A DNA stretch of 64,000 bases from Cytobacillus gottheilii (GCF_001636345.1 NZ_KV440945.1:3367354-3431353); one strand, 5' to 3'. Positions 18,299 to 27,027 are shown, numbered from the stretch's first letter. Notes: generated by a model not told the origin, from the letters alone. Made by a program: numbers and translations.

Positions 18299-18742
18299 AT
18301 GTCAGAGCCAAACCGCCCTTTTAAAGAAGAATCAAAATCTACGAAGTTTTTTATAATCGTTACAATGAGCTTATTATTGCTTGGTGCCGTTGGTTTTGTG
18401 GTCGCTGGTTATTATTTTGGTATATTAGGGCTGTTTAATATCCTGGGTATTCATTATGAATCCCTTTTTTCCCTATTCCTTTTCGTTCTCTTTTATTTTC
18501 TGCTTGGCATTATTGGTGATATCGTTCTAAAGGCTTTTAATATTTTAATGAAAGCAGCAGGAATAACGGGGAAATTTTCATTTAGTGCCGGCATACTTCT
18601 TTTTTCCGTTCTGATCAACTGGGCAATCATATCTGTTATCAATTTACTAATGGACTCTATTGAAATTGCTGCTGTAACAGGAATGGTTCTCGCACTTATC
18701 ATTTCCATTATTGAAATGGCACTTGATAGTCCTGATAATTAA
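18299..18742 (+). CDS. YrvL-like four-helix membrane protein
   Basis: 147 residues. A polar N-terminus is followed by four hydrophobic segments (about 20-43, 57-80, 92-113 and 118-140). Length and pattern match the YrvL family, named after the B. subtilis protein implicated in sigma-O regulation. The match is by general resemblance (FYFLLGIIGDIVLKAF, FLLFSVLINW-type helices), so the function is uncertain. A strong terminator follows. Confidence 0.6.
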   Translation: MSEPNRPFKEESKSTKFFIIVTMSLLLLGAVGFVVAGYYFGILGLFNILGIHYESLFSLFLFVLFYFLLGIIGDIVLKAFNILMKAAGITGKFSFSAGILLFSVLINWAIISVINLLMDSIEIAAVTGMVLALIISIIEMALDSPDN

Positions 18743-18778
18743 GAAAATTTGCCGATTGGCTAGTCATAGAAAGGACAC

Positions 18779-18818
18779 AGACGTTCATTTTAGCTGCATT
18801 TACTAAAATGAACGTCTA
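18779..18818 (+). terminator. Terminator after the YrvL-like gene
   Basis: A perfect stem of about 15 bp, AGACGTTCATTTTAG/CTAAAATGAACGTCT. The T content after it is modest (ACTTTGAG). Confidence 0.7.
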
Positions 18819-18883
18819 CTTTGAGCCTTTCTTCTGTTTTCCTCCTTTTCACTTTCTGTAATATAAAAAAAGTTCATAACCAC

Positions 18884-18912
18884 TTGAATTAATGTTTAAA
18901 TTGCGCTATGAT
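18884..18912 (+). promoter_or_regulatory. Sigma-A promoter of the EamA transporter leader
   Basis: TTGAAT (18884-18889) and TATGAT (18907-18912) with a 17-bp spacer. The start site would be near 18919, giving a leader of about 125 nt. Confidence 0.65.
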
Positions 18913-18977
18913 ACTTAACGGTAATTTCATACTAAAATTATTTGTTTGTGGATTTTTCTAGAGATACTCTACTTTTC

Positions 18978-19022
18978 GCCACACAATTGTCTATACGGGC
19001 AATTGTGTGGCTTTTTTATTTT
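18978..19022 (+). promoter_or_regulatory. Leader terminator (putative attenuator) before the EamA gene
   Basis: Stem CCACACAATTG/CAATTGTGTGG is followed by CTTTTTTATTTT and ends 22 bp before the transporter ATG. An upstream segment TGTTTGTGG (about 18945) could pair with CCACACAA and free the gene from termination. This leader does not match a riboswitch class I know. Confidence 0.6.
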
Positions 19023-19043
19023 ACTGGAAAGAAGGAGATTTAT

Positions 19044-19952
19044 ATGAAAAGCTGGCATTATGCTTTACTCGTTTTCCTGGGAGGCTGCAGCTTCGGTATA
19101 CTGTCTACATTTGTTAAGCTTGCCTATGCAGCAGGCTTTACGATGCCGCAGGTGTCTGGGAGCCAAGTATTCTTTGGCACTGTCATTATCTGGACTATCG
19201 CGTTATTTGCAAAAAAAATAAAAATTACCATGCTTCAAGCAGGTAAATTACTGGGTGCTGGCATTCCGACCGGATTAACAGGCGTTTTTTACTATCAATG
19301 TCTGCAGACAGTTAACGCTTCACTCGCTATTATTTTCTTATTCCAATTTATATGGATTGGCACATTAATTGAATGGATCGTTTATAAACGAAAACCTTCA
19401 AAATTAAAAGTTATATCTATCATTATTTTGCTTGCAGGATCGCTTTTAGCTGCTGGACTAATCTCAGGGAACATTCAGTCCATATCAGGAGAAGGTGCTA
19501 TGTGGGGACTGTTATCTGCCGTGACATTCTCATTATTCATCTTTCTTAGCGGAGTTGTTGGCAAGGAGTTGCCTGCCATTCAGAAAAGTGCCTTATTGGC
19601 AACAGGCAGCATGATTACGGTATTTATTTTATTTCCGCCGCTCTTTATATTCGATCCACCCGTTTTGTTTAGTTTAGCTCCATATGGACTTTTACTAGGT
19701 ATATTTGGGGTCGTACTGCCGCCGCTGCTATTTTCTATTGGCATGCCGCATGTAGGACCAGGTCTGGGAACGATTTTAACGGCATCCGAACTGCCCGTTG
19801 CAGTGGTATTATCAGCAGCCGTCTTATCAGAACATGTCGGCTTCCTGCAATGGACGGGTGTATTAATCATCTTAGCCGGAATTATGATCGGCAATAAAAG
19901 CAGTATCCAGCCAAAAATCATAAAGCCATATGAACTAAACAGCCAGGGTTAA
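19044..19952 (+). CDS. EamA/DMT family transporter
   Basis: 302 residues from the ATG at 19044, preceded by AAGGAG. Ten hydrophobic helices form two EamA repeats. The first half holds GGCSFGILSTFVKLAYAAGF and FYYQCLQTVNASLAIIFLFQF; the second half holds LTASELPVAVVLSAAVLSE and WTGVLIILAGIMIG. Drug/metabolite transporters of this type usually export metabolites, and the substrate is not visible. The gene is preceded by its own promoter and a probable attenuator, so expression may respond to a metabolite. Confidence 0.85.
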   Translation: MKSWHYALLVFLGGCSFGILSTFVKLAYAAGFTMPQVSGSQVFFGTVIIWTIALFAKKIKITMLQAGKLLGAGIPTGLTGVFYYQCLQTVNASLAIIFLFQFIWIGTLIEWIVYKRKPSKLKVISIIILLAGSLLAAGLISGNIQSISGEGAMWGLLSAVTFSLFIFLSGVVGKELPAIQKSALLATGSMITVFILFPPLFIFDPPVLFSLAPYGLLLGIFGVVLPPLLFSIGMPHVGPGLGTILTASELPVAVVLSAAVLSEHVGFLQWTGVLIILAGIMIGNKSSIQPKIIKPYELNSQG

Positions 19953-19971
19953 TAACCTTGGCTGTTTTTTA
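19937..19971 (+). terminator. Terminator overlapping the EamA stop codon
   Basis: Stem AACAGCCAGG/CCTTGGCTGTT with TTTTTT. Confidence 0.9.
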
Positions 19972-20026
19972 AAGGATATTCATCTCAGCTTGTAGAATAA
20001 TTTTTTCAACAAGAAAGGAGAATACA

Positions 20027-20488
20027 ATGAGAATCAGACTAGCTGATGCAGATGATATCCAACAGTTAATTCAAATGAGATGGGACTTCACTATTGAACA
20101 TGATGAAAGCAAAAAAAGCTCATCCTTTCAGGAATTTGAGACTGAATGCCGCTCCTTTTTAGAAAGAGCACTCCTCAATCAGCAGTGGTTTATTTGGATT
20201 GCAGAGGAGCAGGGGAAAATTCTTTCTCATATTTATATTGAATGCATCCACAAGGTTCCCCGTCCAGGGAGAATCACGTACCCTTTCGCCTATATGACAA
20301 ATGTATATACACTTCCAGAATATCGGCAAAAGGGAATTGGCAGCAAACTCTTACATGCTATCCATGATTGGACCAAGGAAAACAAATATGAATTTGTGCT
20401 TGTTTGGCCAAGTGATGAAGCCATCGAATTTTATAAAAGAAGTGGATATGAAGATCTTACGGAACCTTTAATTTATTATCCAAAATAA
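20027..20488 (+). CDS. GNAT family N-acetyltransferase
   Basis: 153 residues. The acetyl-CoA loop is YRQKGIGSKLLHAIHDW (about 104-120), preceded by the beta-4 strand MTNVYTLPE and followed by FVLVWPSDEAIEFYKRSGYED, the usual C-terminal GNAT features. Substrate unknown. AAAGGAG lies upstream of the ATG. It is the second of a possible transcription unit, but the preceding terminator suggests its own promoter. Confidence 0.85.
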   Translation: MRIRLADADDIQQLIQMRWDFTIEHDESKKSSSFQEFETECRSFLERALLNQQWFIWIAEEQGKILSHIYIECIHKVPRPGRITYPFAYMTNVYTLPEYRQKGIGSKLLHAIHDWTKENKYEFVLVWPSDEAIEFYKRSGYEDLTEPLIYYPK

Positions 20489-20817
20489 AAAACATCCCTA
20501 TAAATTTTTAAAACTAAGTCTTCTTCCATCCGTAAACAGCCTCCAACCCGTTTATGAGCCCTAATCCAGAGGTTGAAAAAACATGGCTAAACCCAAACAA
20601 TAGGAATGCCACTGAACTAAACAAACTCCTTGTCCCCTTTGAGGATAACCACATGAATGCTTTTGTCGTTTCGGATAAAGTAAACTCTCCTAAGAATAAT
20701 ACCATTGAAGTAACTCATGCTCTTTGCTGATTTTTCAAGGCTGTCGAAAGACGGCTTTTTTTATTTTAACTGAAGGCAAATCTTTTCAAATATTCGTAAT
20801 AAGAAAAAAGTCGCAAA

Positions 20818-20846
20818 TTGTCGAAATAGAAAACACGTGCTAAAAT
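20818..20846 (+). promoter_or_regulatory. Promoter with overlapping 0A box, before riboswitch 1
   Basis: TTGTCG (20818-20823) and TAAAAT (20841-20846) with a 17-bp spacer. The -35 overlaps TGTCGAA (20819-20825), a perfect match to the Spo0A box TGNCGAA. This placement is known from Spo0A-controlled promoters. The control by Spo0A is inferred. Confidence 0.6.
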
Positions 20847-20852
20847 ACCTAT

Positions 20853-20932
20853 AACGGCAAATTTTACGAAAGTAAAAGACGCAAAGCCACGGACCTAAGG
20901 CACAGATTTGCTAAGGCAGCCGGGTTACCAAG
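20853..20932 (+). ncRNA. c-di-GMP-I riboswitch (GEMM) before the CheY-like gene
   Basis: The conserved GEMM-I core is present: ACGGCAAA, a P1b-type stem TTTTAC-GAAA-GTAAAA with the GAAA tetraloop, GACGCAAAGCCAC, CCTAAGGC and GGCAGCCGGGTTACC. It lies 6 bp after the promoter -10 and 33 bp before the response-regulator gene. A short hairpin AAGAT/ATCTT follows but no T tract, so the output may be translational; that part is inference. Confidence 0.92.
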
Positions 20933-20965
20933 ATGACTGATCTTGTAAAAAAGGAGTAAAAAGAA

Positions 20966-21328
20966 ATGATGCATTATAAAGTATTAATTGCTGATGACTC
21001 AATGTTTATGCGCCAGCTGCTTAAAAAAGCAATTTCAAGTGACCGTTACACTGTCATTGGAGAAGCTGCAAATGGAAAAGAAGCCATTAAGTTATTTAAA
21101 AGAATGTCACCTGATATTGTCTTGCTTGACTTAACAATGGATGGAATTAACGGAATGACTGCTTTAAAAGAAATTAGGCGGATTGATTCCCGCGCAAATG
21201 TAATCATTTGCTCAGCGATGGGCCAATCAAAAATAATCATTGAAGCTCTTCAAAATGGAGCAAAAGACTTTGTCGTCAAGCCCTTTTTTAACGAACTTCT
21301 GCCAGCATTAGATAAAGTAATTAAATAA
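20966..21328 (+). CDS. CheY-like single-domain response regulator
   Basis: 120 residues made of one receiver domain. Acidic pocket ADDSMFMR (Asp 10-11), phosphoacceptor Asp in LLDLTMDG (about 55), Ser in ICSAMGQ and Lys in VVKPFF (about 104). No output domain is present, so it should act by protein contact, as CheY does at the flagellar motor. The gene is headed by a c-di-GMP-I riboswitch and a 0A-box promoter, which suggests a role in the switch between motility and sessile or sporulating states. AAAGGAG precedes the start (ATGATG). Confidence 0.9.
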   Translation: MMHYKVLIADDSMFMRQLLKKAISSDRYTVIGEAANGKEAIKLFKRMSPDIVLLDLTMDGINGMTALKEIRRIDSRANVIICSAMGQSKIIIEALQNGAKDFVVKPFFNELLPALDKVIK

Positions 21329-21402
21329 GCTTAGTTTAAGGTTGTGACAGGCACGGTTTATACTCCTCTTTACATAAAGTAATAATAAAGGGGGAATATG
21401 GC

Positions 21403-21702
21403 TTGTATCCTTATTTATATCGAAACCAAACCGAAAGCGTACCGCCCGGACAATATAAATATTCAAACAACCTTCCAGTCATAATGAATCAATTATCACC
21501 AAACTCAACCATGAGTACAGAGCCTGTATTTTTAGATCACCTGCTTATGAATATCGGAAGAAAAATTAAAGTGGTGACAATTAATGAAAAACTAGAAGGC
21601 ATATTAACCGGGGTGGCTATTGATCATATTCAACTGACCATTGACCATTTGAATTATCATATTCGTTTTCAGCATATCACTTACTTTGTCGGAAAACCGT
21701 AG
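21403..21702 (+). CDS. DUF2642-like small protein
   Basis: 99 residues from a TTG at 21403 that follows AAAGGGGG. The N-terminus is Tyr/Asn/Pro-rich and coat-like (MYPYLYRNQTESVPPGQYKY). The C-terminal half (LLMNIGRKIKVVTINEKLEGILTGVAIDHIQLTIDH, then YHIRFQHITYFVG) resembles DUF2642, a small beta domain found in Bacillus spore-coat-type proteins. Function unknown; a coat role is only suggested. Confidence 0.65.
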   Translation: MYPYLYRNQTESVPPGQYKYSNNLPVIMNQLSPNSTMSTEPVFLDHLLMNIGRKIKVVTINEKLEGILTGVAIDHIQLTIDHLNYHIRFQHITYFVGKP

Positions 21703-21730
21703 TTATTTAACTGAAAAGAATAGAAAATGA

Positions 21731-21754
21731 AGAGTCTGAGAGGACTCTTTTTTA
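21731..21754 (+). terminator. Terminator after the DUF2642-like gene
   Basis: Stem AGAGTC/GACTCT with TTTTTT. Confidence 0.8.
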
Positions 21755-21834
21755 TCGTAAATTTACAGTACCAATACAATTCAACCTTGATTTTTATGGT
21801 AAAATTTACATATCATTATTTTCGAGGTGATTAT

Positions 21835-22185
21835 ATGACTTATTTCTTTAACTTTCTTCTAGCCATTTTTCTTACTGCTTCATCTTATTTTATTGGAAGC
21901 ATCCTTTTGAAAAATAACATCACGATATTAGCGGCTATTATTATTGGCGCTTCCGTCGTATCCTTAGGTTTCATAACTGAAAAGCTTGGAGCACCGATTT
22001 GGTTAATTGTTCTCGTTCCATTTCCAGTTGGCATGACCCTGCTCTACTTATTTCTGAAAGAACCCTTTCATATCTGGCTCATTACCTACATGACAACTTT
22101 GGCATTATATACAGTTATTCATGTCATTATGAGCTACTTTTTTAAATTCAATTCGTTGATACCAGCTTGGAAGCTGAGGGTATAA
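21835..22185 (+). CDS. Small membrane protein of unknown function
   Basis: 116 residues from the ATG at 21835, preceded by CGAGGTGAT. Longer upstream starts lack a ribosome site and run through the preceding terminator. Four hydrophobic segments are visible, including FFNFLLAIFLTASSYFIGS, ITILAAIIIGASVVSLGF and IWLIVLVPFPVGMTLLYLF. I do not recognise the family. It does not appear to share an operon with its neighbours. Confidence 0.6.
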   Translation: MTYFFNFLLAIFLTASSYFIGSILLKNNITILAAIIIGASVVSLGFITEKLGAPIWLIVLVPFPVGMTLLYLFLKEPFHIWLITYMTTLALYTVIHVIMSYFFKFNSLIPAWKLRV

Positions 22186-22353
22186 GGATATAGAATTTTC
22201 GAAGGGACACGTGCTTGCTACATATAAGAATAATGGCACTAAGGTTTGCAAATACAGGAAAGTATATAAAATTTTTAAAGGTAAAGGAAGCTACAGGAAT
22301 AAATAATAATCCATCGGTAATCCTAACAAAAAATCTACAAAAGGGGATTTATT

Positions 22354-23391
22354 ATGGATTTAAATCCAATGGATATTTTAAAGCCTATTCATTTAAGTTC
22401 AGACTCATTAAGTGAAAATGCACCTTTAACAGCGGTTGAAATGGGTAAGCTTTGGGCTACTTATACAGGCAACAGCATGTCTCAGCAAATCCTCACTTAT
22501 TTTCTTCACCATTGTGACGATGAAGATATTAAAATTCTGCTGGAAAATGGAATTGCTTTGACGAAGGATTTCATGGAGCGGATCGAATATTTTTTTAAGA
22601 AAAGTCATTTCCCGATCCCGAAAGGATTTACAGAAGATGACGTTAACTATGGTGCTCCGAGGCTTTATGATGATACATTTTATGTTCACTACCTGAAATA
22701 TGCTTCCAAGGCGGGAATGAGCATTTATGCCGTTGCGATTCCTTTAATTATGAGGAAAGATATCAATCAGTTTTTTACTTATTGCAACAATTGTGCCGTG
22801 GCGTTATTAGATCAAATTAATACCGTCTTAGCTGAAAAAAAATTAATAGCAAGACCACCTATGATTCCTATTCCAGAAAACAACGATTTTATTCAGAAAC
22901 AAAATTACTTGGCAGGTTTTATCGGAGACATACGACCTCTTCATGCTTTAGAAATCTCTCACCTTTATGACAATATTGAAAATAACACAACAAGCAAAAC
23001 ATTATTATTAGGGTTTTACCAGGTGGTTAGAGATGAAAAGATTAAAGCTTTGTTTAAACGCGGGTTAGACATGACCGAAAAATCAGTGAAGCAATTCATG
23101 GAGAAACTGCATGTTGAAAATTTGCAGACACCATCTCATCTTGATCATTTAGTTACAACATCCACATACCCGCCTTTTTCAGATAAAATTATGCTCTTTC
23201 ATAAGGTAGATATGTTTTCTATTAAAATAAGATCATTTGCGAACTCTATAGCAGTAAATGGACGAAGGGATATCGCTCTAATGTATGGGCGAAACCTCAT
23301 GAATGTTGGATTGTTTGTTGATGATGGGGCAAACATTCTCATTGATCACGGCTGGATGGAATCACCTCCGAAAGCCTATGATCGGACTTAA
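22354..23391 (+). CDS. DUF3231 family protein
   Basis: 345 residues with an internal duplication: both halves contain a four-helix pattern starting LTAVEMGKLWATYTGNSMSQ and LHALEISHLYDNIENNTTSK, followed by LLENGIALTKDFMERIEYF and LFKRGLDMTEKSVKQFMEKL. This tandem ferritin-like arrangement is typical of DUF3231 proteins of spore-formers, whose role is unknown. The ATG is preceded by AAAAGGGG. Alone in its transcription unit, with a bidirectional hairpin after it. Confidence 0.8.
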   Translation: MDLNPMDILKPIHLSSDSLSENAPLTAVEMGKLWATYTGNSMSQQILTYFLHHCDDEDIKILLENGIALTKDFMERIEYFFKKSHFPIPKGFTEDDVNYGAPRLYDDTFYVHYLKYASKAGMSIYAVAIPLIMRKDINQFFTYCNNCAVALLDQINTVLAEKKLIARPPMIPIPENNDFIQKQNYLAGFIGDIRPLHALEISHLYDNIENNTTSKTLLLGFYQVVRDEKIKALFKRGLDMTEKSVKQFMEKLHVENLQTPSHLDHLVTTSTYPPFSDKIMLFHKVDMFSIKIRSFANSIAVNGRRDIALMYGRNLMNVGLFVDDGANILIDHGWMESPPKAYDRT

Positions 23392-23441
23392 GTTCATTAC
23401 CGTATGCCAACTGTAGAACTTTCAATCATAAAACAACTATA

Positions 23442-23478
23442 AACAGCCTTCTTATTTCATATAGGAAGGCTGTATTTG
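23442..23478. terminator. Bidirectional terminator between convergent genes
   Basis: Stem ACAGCCTTC/GAAGGCTGT with a 13-base loop, between the DUF3231 and DUF421 genes. Confidence 0.75.
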
Positions 23479-23503
23479 TGAATTTAAGTGGGTTGATTTT
23501 CGA

Positions 23504-24010
23504 CTATTTCACATTCGCAAGCGTAGACTCTCCAGCTTTATCTGTTTTTTGAATTACAGAAATACTTCCATCTGCTTCTAGCACTATCGCTTCTACCTGC
23601 CCCATCGAAGATATGCCATTGGACCTTGCAGCCTGGAGGATTTCTACCTTTAGCACCCTTTTCCTTTTCATCACATCATGAAGATAATGATCATCTCGAT
23701 ATAAAAATGCTGGTTCTGATTTAATCAGGCTTCTTACTATCCCAGATCTTACCGAAAAGAAAGCAAGAAAATATTGCAATACAATCAAGATAAAGAATGC
23801 CGAGAGTCCCTCTGCAAGGGACACATCCTTACTTAGCAGGATTGTTGCCAGCGTCGATCCAAGTGCAACGGTAACGACCAAGTCAAAAGCATCCATTTTT
23901 GAAAGTGTCCGTTTTCCTGAAACTCTTAGGAACAGAACCAGTCCAGCATATGCAAAAACCCCAATTAAAATCGTCCTGCCTACCGTTTCCCAATCATTAA
24001 AAAACATCAT
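23504..24010 (-). CDS. DUF421 (YetF-like) membrane protein
   Basis: 168 residues. Two to three N-terminal membrane helices, with FLRVSGKRTLSKMDAFDLVVTVALGSTLATI as the DUF421 signature, are followed by a cytoplasmic beta domain containing LIKSEPAFLYRDDHYLHDVMKRKRV and VEAIVLEADGSISVI. This is the YetF/YdfR/YkjA group, shorter than YetF itself. In B. subtilis relatives are made in the forespore; the biochemical role is not known to me. Confidence 0.85.
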   Translation of the reverse strand: MMFFNDWETVGRTILIGVFAYAGLVLFLRVSGKRTLSKMDAFDLVVTVALGSTLATILLSKDVSLAEGLSAFFILIVLQYFLAFFSVRSGIVRSLIKSEPAFLYRDDHYLHDVMKRKRVLKVEILQAARSNGISSMGQVEAIVLEADGSISVIQKTDKAGESTLANVK

Positions 24011-24153
24011 ATCACCCTTATAACAATTAATAATAGAATTTGTCAGTTGGACGGTTTTACATCCTTCACTGTAAAAATTGTTTACTTTATAACCTGTACC
24101 CCATTTTAAGAGAGTTATTGCATGACAAGGTAAAAAGTAAGGTGAACAATAAT

Positions 24154-24187
24154 AAAACCCGGACAGACCGCTGATCTGCCGGGTTTA
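24154..24187 (-). terminator. Terminator after yhbH
   Basis: Stem AAACCCGG/CCGGGTTT with an inner CAGA/TCTG pair, downstream of the yhbH stop. Confidence 0.8.
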
Positions 24188-24220
24188 GTAATATGGGATT
24201 TGCTTTAGATAAAACTCTAT

Positions 24221-25393
24221 TTAAGCATACTTCTTATTCTCTTCATTATTGCTGAAAAAGGCTTTCATTGCATGAAATACATCCGCTTTTTGCTTTAAAA
24301 TATAATGGCGGAAATGTTCGTTTTTAATATTTTTATAGGCGGACATAAGAGTGGAATGGCGGTTATATTGGTTAACTTCCCCATATCCGAACATATTGGA
24401 TTTTTTTATAAGTTCTTCGACGAGTTTGACGCAGCGGGCATTGTCTGAGGTAAGATTATCGCCATCTGAGAAGTGAAATGGATAGATGTTGAATTGAGCT
24501 GGGTTATATTTTGCATCAATGAGTTCGAGTGCTTTTCGGTAAACGGAAGAACATATGGTACCTCCGCTTTCCCCTTTAGAGAAAAAGTCTTCTTCAGAGA
24601 CCACTTTTGCCTCTGTATGATGGGCAATAAATTCGATTTCCACTGTTTCATATTTAGTGCGCAGGAAACGGGTCATCCAGAAGAAGAAGCTTCTTGCCAT
24701 ATATTTCTCCCAAATGCCCATGGAACCGCTCGTATCCATCATCGCAAGCACAACGGCTTTTGATTCTGGTTTAACAACCTCGTTCCAAGTCTTAAATTTC
24801 AAATCCTCCTGATAAATCGGGTGGAAAGAAGCTTTGCCTGCCATCGCATTTCGTTTAAACGCCGTCATCATGGTGCGTTTTTTATCAATATTGCCCATTA
24901 ACCCCGTTTTGCGGATGTCATTAAATTCAATATTTTCAACGAGCTGCTCTTGGTTTTCTTTTTTCTTCAAGTTAGGCAGCTCTAAGTGCTGAAAGAGTGC
25001 CTCTTCAATTTCCATCATGGAAACTTCAGCCTCAAAGTAATCCTCTCCCGCCTGGTCTCCTGCACCCTGACCTTTGCCTGGACCTTTTTGTCTTTGAGAA
25101 CCATCACGGGCAACCACATCACCAATTTTGCTTTCACCGTCACCTTGACCAACATGCTTATTCTTGTCATAGTTATAGCGAATTTTGTATTCATCCAATG
25201 ATCTAATCGGGATTTTGACAACTTCCCTCCCATTCGACATGACGATATTTTCTTCGGTGATCAGGTCAGGTAAATTATTGCGAATCGCATCCTGTACTCT
25301 ATCCTGATGACGCTGCTGATCATCATGACCTTTGCGATGGAGGGTCCAATCTTCCTGGGAAATCACAAACTGATGGTTATTGGCCTCGTTCAC
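24221..25393 (-). CDS. yhbH: Sporulation protein YhbH
   Basis: 390 residues from a GTG at 25393 that follows AAGGAGGG; B. subtilis YhbH has 392. An upstream start exists but without a ribosome site. A Gly/Gln-rich linker ([11 protein letters not shown]) lies near residue 110. A von Willebrand-type domain with MIDAS-like DTSGSMG (about 228) follows. YhbH is the partner of the kinase PrkA (YeaH and YeaG in E. coli) and is needed in sporulation. Here it follows the 3' part of prkA, which is split by a mobile element, so normal coupling is broken in the integrated state. Confidence 0.92.
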   Translation of the reverse strand: MNEANNHQFVISQEDWTLHRKGHDDQQRHQDRVQDAIRNNLPDLITEENIVMSNGREVVKIPIRSLDEYKIRYNYDKNKHVGQGDGESKIGDVVARDGSQRQKGPGKGQGAGDQAGEDYFEAEVSMMEIEEALFQHLELPNLKKKENQEQLVENIEFNDIRKTGLMGNIDKKRTMMTAFKRNAMAGKASFHPIYQEDLKFKTWNEVVKPESKAVVLAMMDTSGSMGIWEKYMARSFFFWMTRFLRTKYETVEIEFIAHHTEAKVVSEEDFFSKGESGGTICSSVYRKALELIDAKYNPAQFNIYPFHFSDGDNLTSDNARCVKLVEELIKKSNMFGYGEVNQYNRHSTLMSAYKNIKNEHFRHYILKQKADVFHAMKAFFSNNEENKKYA

Positions 25394-25491
25394 ATTAAAT
25401 CCCTCCTTTTTAAACTGGCGAAAAAATGGAGCAAACACTTCGTAAACCTGCTGTACAATTGCTTAAAAATTTCTTCACTTTTCATGCACAT

Positions 25492-25517
25492 TTAATATGC
25501 TGCTTACATACTATATT
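25492..25517 (-). promoter_or_regulatory. Possible mother-cell sigma promoter of yhbH
   Basis: On the minus strand GAATATA (about 25512-25518) and CATATTAA (25492-25499) are 12-13 bp apart, near the sigma-E pattern but with mismatches in the -10. If real, yhbH could be expressed without excision of the element. Confidence 0.3.
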
Positions 25518-25704
25518 CCGAGTGTCAAATAAGATATTTCACCATAGAAGGCAGTAATAACAGCTATCTTAACATTTCTTGACCATATTAAAAATGGTGT
25601 ATTACTTCATCATATGCAATGAGACAAAATAATTTACAAATTATTTCGACAATAGTACATGAAAATCTATTTTGGACAAGCCTAAATATTATTTTAGGGA
25701 AAAT

Positions 25705-25738
25705 AAAACCTTCGCTTACGAACGGCGAAGGTTTTTAT
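25705..25738 (-). terminator. Terminator overlapping the end of the small gene
   Basis: Stem AAACCTTCGC/GCGAAGGTTT with TTTATTTT on the minus strand. Confidence 0.85.
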
Positions 25739-25904
25739 CTGCTTCTTTATATTGGACGGGGTCAGGCACTTTTTGATCTTCCTTTAATTCCTTGTTAGTG
25801 CGTAGATTCTCCATTTGGTTTCCGAGGTTCTTCATTTCTTCCACATTCTCAGCCATTGAACTATTGCGCGGTTTAAAGTTTTTATCAAGCTCATACTTTT
25901 TCAT
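25716..25904 (-). CDS. Small charged hypothetical protein, 62 residues
   Basis: The ATG follows GAGGTGAT at good spacing. The sequence is hydrophilic, with many Lys, Glu, Asn and Gln and no hydrophobic core (MENLRTNKELKEDQKVPDP), and may be disordered or a coiled coil. It lies between prkA and yhbH on their strand, separated from yhbH by a terminator. I do not recognise it; a spore-associated role is only a guess from location. Confidence 0.6.
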   Translation of the reverse strand: MKKYELDKNFKPRNSSMAENVEEMKNLGNQMENLRTNKELKEDQKVPDPVQYKEADKNLRRS

Positions 25905-25960
25905 GCTATCACCTCAAGTATTCTTTACCCTTGAGCAGGACAGCCTCAAACATAAGCTTT

Positions 25961-26992
25961 TTATCGATTTAATAAGCTTCCCACATACTTGAGAAGTTCA
26001 TTTGCAGATGATGAATTATAGCCATGTTCATCGATAAGGCGTGCGACTACCTCATTTACCTTTTTCAGCTGCTGTTCATCTGGTGTCTTTGAAGAAGTGG
26101 TGATTTTCACGACATCCTTTAGATCAGCGAAGAGCTTTTTCTGGATCGCTTCACGAAGACGATCATGTGAATTATAATCAAATCGCTTTCCTTTGCGGGC
26201 ATAAGCCGAGATTCGGATGAGGATCTCTTCACGGAATGCCTTTTTCGCATTTTCCGAAATACCAATTTGCTCTTCAATCGACCGCATTAATTTTTCATCT
26301 GGATTAATTTCTTCACCAGTCAGCGGGTCACGAAGTTTTACTTTATTGCAGTATGCTTCAACATTATCAAGATAGTTTTCCATTAATGTTTTTGCAGACT
26401 CTTCGTATGAATACACAAATGCTTTTTGCACTTCTTTTTTCGCAATGTCATCATATTCTTTCCTGGCCAGAGAGATAAAGTTTAAATATCTTTCCTTTTG
26501 TTCCGCTGTAATTGAAGGGTGCTGATCAAGCCCTTCTTTTAAAGAACGCAGGACATCCAGTGCGTTGATAGACGTAATATTCTTGCGGATGATGGTCGAT
26601 GAGATTCGATTGATCACATAACGCGGATCAATGCCGCTCATTCCTTCATCACTATGCTCTTTTTTCAATTCTTCTACATCTGCAAGCGCATAGCCTTCTA
26701 CATTTTCACCATCATATAGGCGCATCTTCTTAACTAAATCAATATCCCCTTTTTTCGGGTCTTTGAGTCTCGTTAAAATCGTAAACATGGCTGCAACCTT
26801 TAATGTATGCGGAGCAATATGCACTTCAGATACATCACTTTCGCGAATCATTTTTTCATATATTTTTTCTTCTTCCGTTACTTTTAGGTTATATGGAATC
26901 GGCATGACGATGATTCTGGAATGAAGCGCCTCATTCTTTTTATTAGAGATGAATGAGCGATACTCTGTTTCATTCGTATGGGCAACAATTAA
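25961..26992 (-). CDS. prkA: prkA, 3' part (C-terminal 343 codons), separated by the element
   Basis: The frame continues from the left element boundary without a start codon of its own at the junction: ELIVAHTNETEYRSFISNKK, then MPIPYNLKVTEEEKIYEKMI, and on to the conserved end NELLKYVGSLLNR. It covers the part of PrkA after the AAA+ core, including SYEESAKTLMENYLDNVEAYC and the C-terminal kinase-like region. An internal ATG at 26905 could yield a 314-residue fragment, but no good ribosome site is seen. Joined at the 7-bp repeat to the 5' part (44002-44877), it gives 631 codons, the B. subtilis PrkA length. In the integrated state the full-length protein cannot be made. Confidence 0.92.
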   Translation of the reverse strand, partial: LIVAHTNETEYRSFISNKKNEALHSRIIVMPIPYNLKVTEEEKIYEKMIRESDVSEVHIAPHTLKVAAMFTILTRLKDPKKGDIDLVKKMRLYDGENVEGYALADVEELKKEHSDEGMSGIDPRYVINRISSTIIRKNITSINALDVLRSLKEGLDQHPSITAEQKERYLNFISLARKEYDDIAKKEVQKAFVYSYEESAKTLMENYLDNVEAYCNKVKLRDPLTGEEINPDEKLMRSIEEQIGISENAKKAFREEILIRISAYARKGKRFDYNSHDRLREAIQKKLFADLKDVVKITTSSKTPDEQQLKKVNEVVARLIDEHGYNSSSANELLKYVGSLLNR

Positions 26993-26997
26993 TTCAT
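26991..26997. other. Left attachment core (AATTCAT)
   Basis: Seven-base direct repeat shared with 44012-44018. On the prkA strand it reads ATGAATT, within the codons for Asp-Glu-Leu. Confidence 0.9.
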
Positions 26998-27014
26998 TGA
27001 TAGTGGTATCATAT

Positions 27015-27027
27015 CTACTAAAATATA
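27015..27027. other. Left recombinase-arm inverted repeat
   Basis: CTACTAAAATATA is the exact reverse complement of 43983-43995. In the circular element the two would flank the core symmetrically (17 and 16 bp away), forming attP. Confidence 0.8.

Noticed and set aside
20514-20705. 63-codon leftward ORF with hydrophobic stretches
   Set aside because: No ribosome site at the ATG, no recognisable family and no clear promoter. It could be a remnant of a membrane protein gene, but support is too weak to list it.
22215-22415. 66-codon ORF upstream of the DUF3231 gene
   Set aside because: Overlaps the well-supported DUF3231 start in another frame, with no ribosome site.
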